Shown here: piece by piece, positions 1-6,139 of the stretch
Numbering within the stretch: position 1 is the first letter of the stretch
Layout: each line of letters opens with the position of its first letter
Source: Cycloclasticus sp.
GTDB taxonomy: Bacteria; Pseudomonadota; Gammaproteobacteria; Methylococcales; Cycloclasticaceae
Reading direction: 5' to 3'
Assembly: GCA_012960055.1 (NCBI GenBank)
Contig: DUCA01000012.1
Span: 1 to 8,696 of the forward strand
Length of the DNA stretch: 8,696 nt
Translations under genes and position numbers: made by a program
The notes under the pieces: generated by a model
Databases searched by the model: none
What the model was told of the DNA's origin: nothing
The model's input: the letters and a program-made list of their open reading frames with translations, nothing else

Positions 1-646
1 AGCGGATGCTGAAATGGCGGCACTGATTGATGAGATTCGTAAACCGCATCTAGAAAAATTAAACGAAGAACTCGCCGTTACCGAATCACTGCTCTACCGA
101 CGCGGTAACTTTAACGGTACGTTTGATCAGCTTATTTGTGACGCCTTACGGCATGAATTGAATGCCGAAATCTCCCTCTCACCTGGTTTTAGATGGGGCA
201 CCACGGTATTACCGGGACAAGCCGTTACCTTTGAACACGTGATGGACCAAACTTGCATTACCTATCCCGAAACTTATGCTCGAGATATGTTAGGTAATGA
301 AATTAAAGCCATATTAGAAGACGTCGCAGACAACCTCTTCCACCCCGACCCGTTCTATCAACAAGGGGGAGATATGGTGCGCGTGGGCGGTATGAATTAC
401 ATTTGCGACCCAACCGCATTATCAGGTAAACGCATTTCAAACATGACGCTTGATAACGGAAAATTAATTGAAGCAAATAAATACTACAAAGTAGCCGGCT
501 GGGCAACCGTAGGCTCTGTAGCGCCAGGGAAACCCATTTGGGAAGTTGTTTCAAGTTATCTAAGAAACCAAAAGACCGTGAATATCACCAATATCAATTC
601 ACCCAAGTTAAGAAACCTAGGGAATAACCCCGGTATCGTTTTATAG
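1..646 (+). CDS. soxB: Thiosulfohydrolase SoxB, C-terminal part (5' end outside window)
   Basis: SoxB is the periplasmic dimanganese enzyme of the Sox thiosulfate-oxidation pathway. It hydrolyses the sulfone group from the cysteine-bound thiosulfonate on the SoxYZ carrier and releases sulfate. The frame is open from base 2 to a TAG at 644-646, giving about 215 residues, roughly the last 40% of a protein that is usually near 560 residues. What is seen is the 5'-nucleotidase-type C-terminal domain, including the stretches GFRWGTTVLPG, DQTCITYPETYAR and GGDMVRVGGMNYICDP that are typical of SoxB rather than of general 5'-nucleotidases. The metal-binding N-terminal domain and Tat signal lie upstream of the window. 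The ATG at 14 is internal and not a real start. No other sox gene follows; the next gene is flagellar and convergent. I am confident of the family assignment; the integrity of the N-terminal part cannot be judged. Confidence 0.93.
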   Translation, partial: ADAEMAALIDEIRKPHLEKLNEELAVTESLLYRRGNFNGTFDQLICDALRHELNAEISLSPGFRWGTTVLPGQAVTFEHVMDQTCITYPETYARDMLGNEIKAILEDVADNLFHPDPFYQQGGDMVRVGGMNYICDPTALSGKRISNMTLDNGKLIEANKYYKVAGWATVGSVAPGKPIWEVVSSYLRNQKTVNITNINSPKLRNLGNNPGIVL

Positions 647-785
647 CTAACCTGTTGGGGTTGGTACCTCACCGGAATCTACGGTGATATTGTAGGTAGC
701 CGCTGAGACTGCATGGACACAGGAGGTAGAGTAACGCAGGAGCAGTTACCGAGCTTGAGAAGCCCAACTAAATCAACAAATAAAG
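647..785. other. Structured noncoding region between soxB and fliT-like gene
   Basis: This 139-base stretch has no supportable gene but holds several inverted repeats. CTAAC at 647-651 can pair with GTTAG at 785-789, and inside it GTTGGG at 654-659 can pair with CCCAAC at 763-768. Two local hairpins sit within: TCACCG 669-674 with CGGTGA 682-687 (loop of 7), and GTAAC 731-735 with GTTAC 745-749 (loop of 9). Four GGA triplets occur on the + strand (674-676, 715-717, 722-724, 739-741), the last one in the middle of a hairpin loop. There is no T-run, so it is not an ordinary intrinsic terminator. It could be an untranslated RNA, a 3' UTR structure for the convergent genes, or an old recombination site. 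I recognise no known RNA family. Confidence 0.4.
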
Positions 786-1013
786 TTAGGCCGTCGTTAA
801 ATACGCATTAATCGCTTTATGCGCATGCCCTGCTTTGGACATTTCCATGCGGAGGCTATCTCGTTGGCTGTGATAATATTTAGTGAGTATTTTATTTTTA
901 TCCAATATGAATTGAATACCTTCAGCTAGTTTCACAGGTTCTATATCTGGCTTGGAATCGAACAGACCTTTTATAGCAATGTCTCTCGAATTTTCCAGCT
1001 CAACAAGGGGCAT
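786..1013 (-). CDS. fliT: FliT-like flagellar chaperone, probably N-terminally truncated
   Basis: FliT proteins are small cytoplasmic helical chaperones for the filament cap protein FliD, and in enteric bacteria they also bind the flagellar master regulator FlhDC. This 75-residue product fits the C-terminal part of the family: an LVELENSRDIAIKGLF segment (residues 3-18), then I-x-x-ILD-x-N and a helix rich in charged residues ending in the KAINAY motif (residues 66-71). Usual FliT proteins are about 95-120 residues, so an N-terminal helix of roughly 25-30 residues is missing. An in-frame stop (TAA on the minus strand, 1014-1016) lies directly before the ATG, and no convincing ribosome binding site is seen, so this looks like a remnant. 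It is head to head with a truncated flgA frame. The assignment rests on pattern recognition of a poorly conserved family; it could instead be an unrelated small helical protein. Confidence 0.5.
   Translation of the reverse strand: MPLVELENSRDIAIKGLFDSKPDIEPVKLAEGIQFILDKNKILTKYYHSQRDSLRMEMSKAGHAHKAINAYLTTA
1002..1013. other. Probable rearrangement breakpoint between fliT-like and flgA sequences
   Basis: On the plus strand the bases here read as N-K-G-H, which begins a FlgA-like stretch (KGHLIQKDDL) continuing into flgA. On the minus strand the same bases read as the start (M-P-L-V) of the FliT-like protein. Homology to FlgA fades to the left of this point and homology to FliT cannot extend to the right of it. 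Both genes lose their N-terminal coding sequence at essentially the same place, as expected if two gene 3' parts were joined by an inversion or deletion, or by a misassembly. Confidence 0.4.
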
Positions 1014-1037
1014 TTAATTCAAAAAGATGACTTAATA

Positions 1038-1352
1038 TTGAAAAAAATTGAACTGACGAACCTGCGTTCTGCCTATTTATCCGACACTCATCTAGCGGTT
1101 AACCTGGTGCTGAAACGACGGATCAATCGCGGCGATATTATCAGTGTCAATAATTTGTCAAAACCCATACTGATTAAAAAAGGCGACTCGGTAATCATTC
1201 TTGCTAAAACCAATGGCTTTCAAATAAGCATGAAAGGCACTGCGCTGGTAAACGGTAGTAAAGGCGATAAAATAAAGGTAAAAAACGTACGGACCAAAAA
1301 AATTATTCAAGCGACTGTTTTTGACAAACATACGGTGAAGGTCAACTTATGA
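1038..1352 (+). CDS. flgA: Flagellar P-ring assembly protein FlgA, C-terminal SAF part only (likely truncated)
   Basis: FlgA is a periplasmic chaperone for assembly of FlgI into the flagellar P ring. The 104-residue product from TTG 1038 matches the FlgA C-terminal SAF domain: a KRRINRGDII motif, KPILIKKGDSVIILAKTNGF, a GTALVNGSKGDKIKVKN segment and a hydrophobic end. The frame is open further upstream to 930, and FlgA-like sequence (KGHLIQKDDLILKKIEL) starts near 1005, before the TTG, so 1038 is unlikely to be a true biological start; no good ribosome binding site precedes it. Full-length FlgA is about 220-240 residues with a signal peptide. Here the signal peptide and N-terminal domain are absent and a TAG at 927-929 closes the frame, so without export this copy is unlikely to work. 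It is followed 71 bases later by flgM, the order known in Pseudomonas. The family call is firm; pseudogene status is an inference. Confidence 0.8.
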   Translation: MKKIELTNLRSAYLSDTHLAVNLVLKRRINRGDIISVNNLSKPILIKKGDSVIILAKTNGFQISMKGTALVNGSKGDKIKVKNVRTKKIIQATVFDKHTVKVNL

Positions 1353-1370
1353 TAAGTTTCTTAAATATCA

Positions 1371-1397
1371 TCAAGAAACCGTGTATTTAGCCGATAT
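1371..1397 (+). promoter_or_regulatory. Sigma-28 (FliA)-type promoter of flgM
   Basis: GCCGATAT at 1390-1397 matches seven of eight bases of the FliA -10 consensus GCCGATAA. Eleven bases upstream, TCAAGAAA at 1371-1378 is a partial match to the -35 consensus TAAAGTTT, keeping the TxAAG core. Placed in the short gap between flgA and flgM, it would give a start a few bases downstream and a leader of about 20 bases. A FliA promoter before flgM is known in other flagellated gammaproteobacteria and lets flgM-flgN-ycgR be expressed late and independently of flgA. Confidence 0.65.
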
Positions 1398-1413
1398 ACC
1401 TAATACACACACC

Positions 1414-1417
1414 AGGA
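1414..1417 (+). promoter_or_regulatory. Ribosome binding site of flgM
   Basis: AGGA lies six bases before the ATG at 1424 and supports that start. It is the clearest Shine-Dalgarno site among the flagellar genes of this window. Confidence 0.6.
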
Positions 1418-1423
1418 ATTATT

Positions 1424-1741
1424 ATGTCTATTAATATAAAAGGCACTTCTAGCAAACCAAGCCAAACCAGTTCTGACAACGCCAGTAGCGCAGGGAAAAG
1501 CAATAAAAGCGCACCGTCAAGCAGCGCTACAACAGGCAACGTCGACAGCGTGGATTTGACAGATACTGCGTCACGCTTACAACAAATTGAACAATCGCTG
1601 AGCAATATACCGATTGTCGATCACCATCGTGTAGAAGCGGTTAGCCAAACCATTGATGATGGACAGTATCAAATTGATAATGAAAAAATTGCCGATCGCA
1701 TCATCAAAAACGAAAATGACCTCAATAACTTAAAAAAATAA
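1424..1741 (+). CDS. flgM: Negative regulator of flagellin synthesis FlgM (anti-sigma-28)
   Basis: FlgM binds the flagellar sigma factor FliA and holds it inactive until the hook-basal body is finished, when FlgM is exported through the flagellar secretion apparatus. The 105-residue length fits the family (E. coli 97). Residues 41-49 (DSVDLTDTA) and 62-94 (IPIVDHHRVEAV to KIADRII) form the conserved C-terminal sigma-binding part, including the I-x-x-G-x-Y-x-ID-x-x-x-IA pattern. The N-terminal part is of low complexity, with 12 serines among residues 9-34, in keeping with the disordered export region. A sigma-28-like promoter at 1371-1397 lies directly upstream, giving autoregulation through FliA. 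The stop is two bases before flgN, so the two are almost certainly co-transcribed. Confidence 0.92.
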   Translation: MSINIKGTSSKPSQTSSDNASSAGKSNKSAPSSSATTGNVDSVDLTDTASRLQQIEQSLSNIPIVDHHRVEAVSQTIDDGQYQIDNEKIADRIIKNENDLNNLKK

Positions 1742-1743
1742 TT

Positions 1744-2235
1744 ATGACGACTCATTCAACTGACCAATTAACACAACTGCTGCAAACGCTAGAAAGCATT
1801 TCAAAGCAATTAAACGACGCGCTTATTCTAGAAAAAAGCGTATTAGAAACACCTGATAACCAACAATTACTTGACGTATCAGCGATAAAAAAAGAGCGGG
1901 TATCAAGCTTAGAGAGCCACACCAAGGCAACCCATCTATTTTTAAAAAACAGAGGGGTTAATAAGGGCCTATACGGACTACAAGCCCTTATCTCAACGCT
2001 AACACCTAAGGATAAGAAAACACTTGTATCCGAGTTGTGGCTGAACATCCAATCTTTGTCTGACGCGAACAAAAAGTTAAACGATGTAAATGGGTCTATC
2101 ATTGAGCTCAATCGTAGATACACGCAACGCTCGCTTGATGTGCTGCGCGGTCAAGTAGGCGGTAGTCATTCTACTTATGGAGCGGACGGCCAATCGATGA
2201 AGAGCAAAATTTCCAGAAACCTTTCTATCGCCTAA
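1744..2235 (+). CDS. flgN: Flagellar export chaperone FlgN
   Basis: FlgN is a cytoplasmic chaperone that binds the hook-filament junction proteins FlgK and FlgL and delivers them to the flagellar export gate. The 163-residue protein is mostly helical with no signal peptide. Family features are the heptad-like N-terminal helix (LLQTLESISKQLNDAL), the KKERVSSLE segment near residues 49-57, an N-x-x-NG-x-I-x-x-N motif (NDVNGSIIELN), a DVLRG motif, and the YGADGQ tail that recurs near the C-terminus of FlgN proteins of Pseudomonas and its relatives. It starts two bases after flgM and ends seven bases before the PilZ gene, so it sits inside one transcription unit. The Shine-Dalgarno site is weak, and translation may be coupled to flgM. 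Confidence 0.9.
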   Translation: MTTHSTDQLTQLLQTLESISKQLNDALILEKSVLETPDNQQLLDVSAIKKERVSSLESHTKATHLFLKNRGVNKGLYGLQALISTLTPKDKKTLVSELWLNIQSLSDANKKLNDVNGSIIELNRRYTQRSLDVLRGQVGGSHSTYGADGQSMKSKISRNLSIA

Positions 2236-2242
2236 TAGAAAA

Positions 2243-2989
2243 ATGGGTTTTCTATCGAGTTTAAAGACCCTCTTATTAGCTGAAGAAAAAGCGCACGATG
2301 TTCTGAATGATAACCTGAACTTTATACTTCGTTCTTCACGCATTAAACACATGCTGCAAATATTGGTCGAATCGCACGTGCAAATTTCTATCCTGCTAGA
2401 AGAGGGTTCTGAACACACCAGCAGAATTCTCGACATATCTAAAAATGACATGATGCTAGATCAGCTGAATAGCCGGCAAGCTCATAATAAAATGATCAAA
2501 GGAACCAGCATACGGGTTCAAGCTAAACACAACTCTGTACCCTTTAATTTTACCGCGTCTGTCATAGGCTCCGCTAACGACGGTAGTTATCTTATTTCAA
2601 TACCGAAAAAAGTTTATCACCCACAAAAGAGAGCCTTTTTCCGTGTTCCGTTGGCCAATATAGAAAAACATAAATTTAACGGTGCCATTCAATATTCAGA
2701 AAACAGGGTGTCAGGTTATGTTTATGACGTCAGTATTGGCGGAATTTGTATCGCGGTATATTCAAATACATACATCAGAAAAGGTGCCCTTTTATCGCCG
2801 GCTAGCATGACACTTAACGGTGGTGACGACATTCATACCGACTTCACCGTTCGCTGTGTTAAAAAATCACCTCAAGAAGGTTTTATTCGCGTGGGTTGCG
2901 AATTTCTAAACATCGAACCCGCTGAAAAAAGAAGCATTCACAAATTCATCGCTCAATACCAACGCGAACGCGCTAAGAAAAGTAGTTAG
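2243..2989 (+). CDS. ycgR: Flagellar brake protein, YcgR/FlgZ family, c-di-GMP-binding PilZ domain
   Basis: YcgR (FlgZ in Pseudomonas) binds cyclic di-GMP and then acts on the flagellar motor to slow or bias it, favouring the sessile state. The 248-residue protein has the expected two-domain build: a YcgR-type N-terminal domain (about residues 25-122), then a PilZ domain (about 127-240). The c-di-GMP-binding motifs are complete: R130-x-x-x-R134 (RAFFR) and D162-x-S164-x-x-G167 (DVSIGG). The basic, lysine-rich C-terminal tail is consistent with this family. There is no signal peptide. It follows flgN by seven bases, the same place flgZ takes in Pseudomonas (flgA-flgM-flgN-flgZ), so it is probably expressed late with flgMN. 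The nucleotide-binding residues look intact, so it should be functional. The name flgZ would be equally fitting. Confidence 0.92.
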   Translation: MGFLSSLKTLLLAEEKAHDVLNDNLNFILRSSRIKHMLQILVESHVQISILLEEGSEHTSRILDISKNDMMLDQLNSRQAHNKMIKGTSIRVQAKHNSVPFNFTASVIGSANDGSYLISIPKKVYHPQKRAFFRVPLANIEKHKFNGAIQYSENRVSGYVYDVSIGGICIAVYSNTYIRKGALLSPASMTLNGGDDIHTDFTVRCVKKSPQEGFIRVGCEFLNIEPAEKRSIHKFIAQYQRERAKKSS

Positions 2990-3026
2990 CACGTCAATTT
3001 ACCTAGAAAAAAGAGGTTTTTATCTG

Positions 3027-3057
3027 CTTATTGAGCTTAATAAGTGTTATTATTTTT
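3027..3057 (+). terminator. Weak AT-rich hairpin with T-rich tail after the flagellar operon
   Basis: CTTATT at 3027-3032 can pair with AATAAG at 3039-3044 over a six-base loop, and a T-rich run (3045-3057) follows. The stem is almost entirely A-T, so it would be a poor intrinsic terminator, but it is the only candidate between the PilZ gene and the tRNA. Confidence 0.25.
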
Positions 3058-3108
3058 CGCCATTAAAACAGTGTTTTCTAGAACCATTTGGATTTTATAA
3101 GCATTCAT

Positions 3109-3185
3109 GCCTCGGTAGCTCAGCTGGATAGAGCGCACCCCTCCTAAGGGTGAAGTCGCAGGTTCGAATCCTGCTCGGGGCACCA
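3109..3185 (+). tRNA. tRNA-Arg (anticodon CCU, reads AGG)
   Basis: A full cloverleaf can be drawn. The acceptor stem GCCTCGG pairs with TCGGGGC (3175-3181, two G-U pairs), and the D arm is GCTC/GAGC. The anticodon arm is CACCC-CTCCTAA-GGGTG with anticodon CCT at 3143-3145, and the T arm is GCAGG-TTCGAAT-CCTGC. A discriminator A at 3182 is followed by an encoded CCA. The AGG-reading isoacceptor is normally a single-copy gene. It stands alone, with no second tRNA nearby. Confidence 0.98.
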
Positions 3186-3292
3186 AAATTATCCTTTTGT
3201 CGATAATGAAAATTGAGTGCTTTAAATCGTATTCTTTTAAATACCTAAACGACACTATGGTTCAAGCAACTTCAGTCTAACGAGATACTTTA
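3186..3292 (+). promoter_or_regulatory. tRNA-sucA intergenic region with possible sucA promoter
   Basis: A short inverted repeat, ATTATC 3188-3193 with GATAAT 3202-3207, follows the tRNA and may mark its 3' processing or weak termination. A sigma-70-like pair, TTGAGT at 3213-3218 and TTAAAT at 3237-3242 (18-base spacing), is a possible promoter for the suc operon. GAGA at 3282-3285 is a weak ribosome binding site, seven bases before the sucA ATG. All of these are weak matches. Confidence 0.3.
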
Positions 3293-6112
3293 ATGAGCAA
3301 CTTACTACAGCTATTTAAAAACACGTCCGCACTTAACGGTACTAATGCAAATTTTGTTGAGGATATGTACGAGCAATATCTCAACGACCCCGATTCCGTC
3401 GATGAACAATGGCGAAATCAATTCCATAGCATTCGCAACGATGCTGAAACAATTGACATCCCGCATTCCTCTATAAAGAAACACTTTGCTGACCTCGCCA
3501 AAGCGCCAACGGGTGTGCGTGTTATTCAAGGTGGTGAATCGGCTGAACAACTTGCTAAACAGGCCGCCGTTTCAAGACTAATGAATGCGTATCGCATTAA
3601 TGGTCATAAACAAGCAAACACCAACCCGCTGGATAACGGCACGAGAAAACTCACCGCCGAACTGGATATTGCTTTCCACGGTTTAAGTGAGCTTGACCTT
3701 AATTCACTGTTCGACACAGGCACATTACACAATACGCCCGAACAACTCGCACTTAAGGACATTCTTCCAATTCTTCAAAAAACCTACTGCAGCAGCATAG
3801 GTGTGGAATATATGCACATCAGCGACACCGAGATGCGCTCATGGGTACGTAGACGCATGGAAGGCCCACGTGGGCATTTAAACCTTGATACCAAGCAAAA
3901 AACGTGGCTACTAAAATTGCTGACTGCTGCTGAAGGTATAGAAAATCACCTGCATAGAACCTACGTTGGGCAAAAACGTTTCTCATTGGAAGGTGGTGAA
4001 AGTCTCATTCCTATGCTTGATGAGATGATTCAACGCTGTGGTGAACACGGCGTAAAAGAAACTGTTATTGGCATGGCTCATCGTGGCCGATTAAACGTTC
4101 TTGTTAATATTTTCGGCAAAAAACCCTCTATTCTTTTTGAAGAATTTGAAGGTAAGCGCTCAGCATCGCCAACCAAAAATGGCTCCGGTGATGTTAAATA
4201 CCACATGGGCTTTTCATCCGATGTTGAAACACCCAGCGGTGAAATGCATTTGGCCTTAGCATTCAACCCGTCACATCTCGAAATAATCAACCCCGTAGTT
4301 GAAGGATCTGTTCGCGCCAGACAAGACCGACGCGGAGAATCAGGTGAAGACGAAGTGGTCGCCATTCAAATTCATGGTGACTCCGCTTTTTCAGGCCAAG
4401 GTGTTGTGATGGAAACATTACAAATGTCCCGCACCCGTGCATATGGCACGGGCGGTACTATCCATATCGTCATTAACAACCAAGTTGGCTTCACCACCAG
4501 CAACCCTGCTGATACGCGTTCAACCCTTTATTGTACTGACGTTGCAAAAATGCTTGAAACACCTATTTTGCATTTTAATGCTGATGACCCTGAAGCTGTT
4601 CTTTTCGCCTCTCAATTTGCGGTAGATTTCCGTAAAGAATTTAAACAAGACATCGTACTTGATCTTGTTTGCTACCGTCGTCGTGGTCATAACGAGGCTG
4701 ACGAACCTGCCGTTACGCAGCCTCTGATGTATAAAACCATTCGTTCTTTACCAACGACACGAAAAATTTATGCCGATAGATTGGTCGAAGAAGGCACCAT
4801 AGACAGTCAAGAGCCAGCGAAACTTGAGGCAAATTACCGCTCGTCACTAGAAAACGGCGAAATCGTTTCGCGTCCAATTTTGGAGCATAAAGTTAATCCG
4901 TTCGTTGCTAAATGGGACGCCCTACTTAACAGCAAATGGGACGACCCTTGTGACACAACCGTGACTACAAAGAAATTCTCCAGAGTTTCTGAATTAATGC
5001 TTGAGTTGCCCCCCGAATTCTCATTACAAGCTCGGGTAGAAAAAGTATTGGAAAGCAGAACAAAAATGGCCGCTGGAGCGCAACCTATCGACTGGGGTTA
5101 CGCTGAAAACATGGCCTATGGAACACTACTTGAAACAGGTAGAAATATTAGAATGACTGGACAAGATGTCGGTCGCGGCACCTTTTTTCATCGCCATGCT
5201 GTATTGCACAACACCATTAATGGTGAAACATACATCCCTCTTCGCCATCTGATGTTAGAACAAGGTACGTTTTCTTTATATGACTCATTTTTATCGGAAG
5301 AAGCCGTTCTAGGATTCGAATACGGTTATTCCACAACAGAGCCCGATGACCTTGTAATTTGGGAAGCGCAATTTGGTGATTTCGCTAACGGCGCTCAAGT
5401 TCTGATGGATCAATTTATCAGTTCAGGTGAAACGAAATGGGGTCGCTTGTGTGGACTTGTTATGTTATTACCACACGGCTATGAGGGCCAAGGACCCGAG
5501 CATTCATCCGCCCGCTTAGAGCGTTACTTACAGTTATGCGCAGAACACAATATGCAAGTGTGCGTTCCATCGACACCGGCGCAAATATTCCACTTAATAC
5601 GTCGCCAATGTTTAAGTAATTTCCGTAAGCCGCTGATTGTTATGAGCCCAAAGAGTTTACTGCGCCATAAATTAGCAACGTCAACAATAGAAGAGCTAAC
5701 TGAAGGCCGTTTCCAACCGTTGATTCAAGAAATTGATGACATTGACCCGAAAAAAGTAACGCGCATGGTCGTTTGTTCTGGCAAAGTTTACTATGACCTT
5801 CTTGAGCAACGTCGTGCAGATAAACTCAAGAATGTGGTTATTCTGCGGTCCGAACAACTCTACCCATTCCCGATTGATGAACTACACGACTCATTCAAAC
5901 AGTACCCTAAATTGAAACAGCTCGTTTGGTGCCAAGAAGAGCCCATGAATCAAGGCGCTTGGTACCAAATCAGGCATCGTTTCTTTGATTTATTAAGTAA
6001 AAAATTAGAGTTAAAGTATGCAGGCAGAGAGATGTCTGCATCGCCAGCTGTTGGACAATTTAGCTTGCACGTTAAACAGCAACAAAAACTAATCCAAGAA
6101 GCACTTTATTAA
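3293..6112 (+). CDS. sucA: 2-oxoglutarate dehydrogenase E1 component SucA
   Basis: SucA is the thiamine diphosphate-dependent E1 subunit of the 2-oxoglutarate dehydrogenase complex in the TCA cycle. It decarboxylates 2-oxoglutarate and passes the succinyl group to the lipoyl arm of SucB. Its 939 residues compare with 933 in E. coli. Visible parts: the N-terminal E2-binding segment (residues 1-47, ending in DPDSVDEQWRNQF), an active-site MAHRGRLNVL motif with His263, the thiamine/Mg motif from GDSAF (362-366) to INNQVGF (394-400), and the RRRGHNEADEP segment. The transketolase pyrimidine-binding region lies at about 598-795 (TGQDVGRGTFFHRHAVLHN, LPHGYEGQGPEHSSARLER), followed by the C-terminal RSEQLYPFP and WCQEEPMNQGAW motifs. 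The reading frame is uninterrupted. It is the first gene of sucA-sucB-lpd; no sdh or gltA genes precede it here, unlike in Pseudomonas and enteric bacteria. Confidence 0.99.
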   Translation: MSNLLQLFKNTSALNGTNANFVEDMYEQYLNDPDSVDEQWRNQFHSIRNDAETIDIPHSSIKKHFADLAKAPTGVRVIQGGESAEQLAKQAAVSRLMNAYRINGHKQANTNPLDNGTRKLTAELDIAFHGLSELDLNSLFDTGTLHNTPEQLALKDILPILQKTYCSSIGVEYMHISDTEMRSWVRRRMEGPRGHLNLDTKQKTWLLKLLTAAEGIENHLHRTYVGQKRFSLEGGESLIPMLDEMIQRCGEHGVKETVIGMAHRGRLNVLVNIFGKKPSILFEEFEGKRSASPTKNGSGDVKYHMGFSSDVETPSGEMHLALAFNPSHLEIINPVVEGSVRARQDRRGESGEDEVVAIQIHGDSAFSGQGVVMETLQMSRTRAYGTGGTIHIVINNQVGFTTSNPADTRSTLYCTDVAKMLETPILHFNADDPEAVLFASQFAVDFRKEFKQDIVLDLVCYRRRGHNEADEPAVTQPLMYKTIRSLPTTRKIYADRLVEEGTIDSQEPAKLEANYRSSLENGEIVSRPILEHKVNPFVAKWDALLNSKWDDPCDTTVTTKKFSRVSELMLELPPEFSLQARVEKVLESRTKMAAGAQPIDWGYAENMAYGTLLETGRNIRMTGQDVGRGTFFHRHAVLHNTINGETYIPLRHLMLEQGTFSLYDSFLSEEAVLGFEYGYSTTEPDDLVIWEAQFGDFANGAQVLMDQFISSGETKWGRLCGLVMLLPHGYEGQGPEHSSARLERYLQLCAEHNMQVCVPSTPAQIFHLIRRQCLSNFRKPLIVMSPKSLLRHKLATSTIEELTEGRFQPLIQEIDDIDPKKVTRMVVCSGKVYYDLLEQRRADKLKNVVILRSEQLYPFPIDELHDSFKQYPKLKQLVWCQEEPMNQGAWYQIRHRFFDLLSKKLELKYAGREMSASPAVGQFSLHVKQQQKLIQEALY

Positions 6113-6127
6113 CACATTGACCTTAAA

Positions 6128-6132
6128 AAGGA
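6128..6132 (+). promoter_or_regulatory. Ribosome binding site of sucB
   Basis: AAGGA seven bases before the ATG at 6140 fixes the sucB start within the 27-base gap after sucA. Confidence 0.75.
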
Positions 6133-6139
6133 ATAAACC

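Noticed and set aside
645..790. Integron attC-like site: GCCTAAC on the minus strand overlapping the fliT-like stop, and GTTAGCT at the far side.
   Set aside because: The second core departs from GTTRRRY, the 146-base length is at or above the usual range, no cassette array or integrase is in view, and the adjacent ORF resembles a flagellar gene.
1752..2123. Long minus-strand open frame opposite flgN.
   Set aside because: It is a shadow of flgN; the product is rich in Ser/Cys/Phe with no family likeness, and there is no ribosome binding site.
2077..2451. Minus-strand open frame across the flgN-ycgR boundary.
   Set aside because: It lies antisense to two well-supported genes and shows no recognisable protein features.
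3109..3185. tRNA-Arg as an integration site for a mobile element.
   Set aside because: No integrase, no repeated copy of the tRNA 3' end and no foreign-looking genes were seen on either side; the next gene is core metabolism.
3037..3255. Minus-strand open frame of 72 codons with an RAGFEPATSPLGG-like sequence.
   Set aside because: It is the antisense translation of the tRNA-Arg gene, a well-known false protein in databases.
4078..4365. Minus-strand open frame within sucA.
   Set aside because: It is antisense to a highly conserved SucA segment (MAHRGRLNVL onward) and is a codon-bias shadow.
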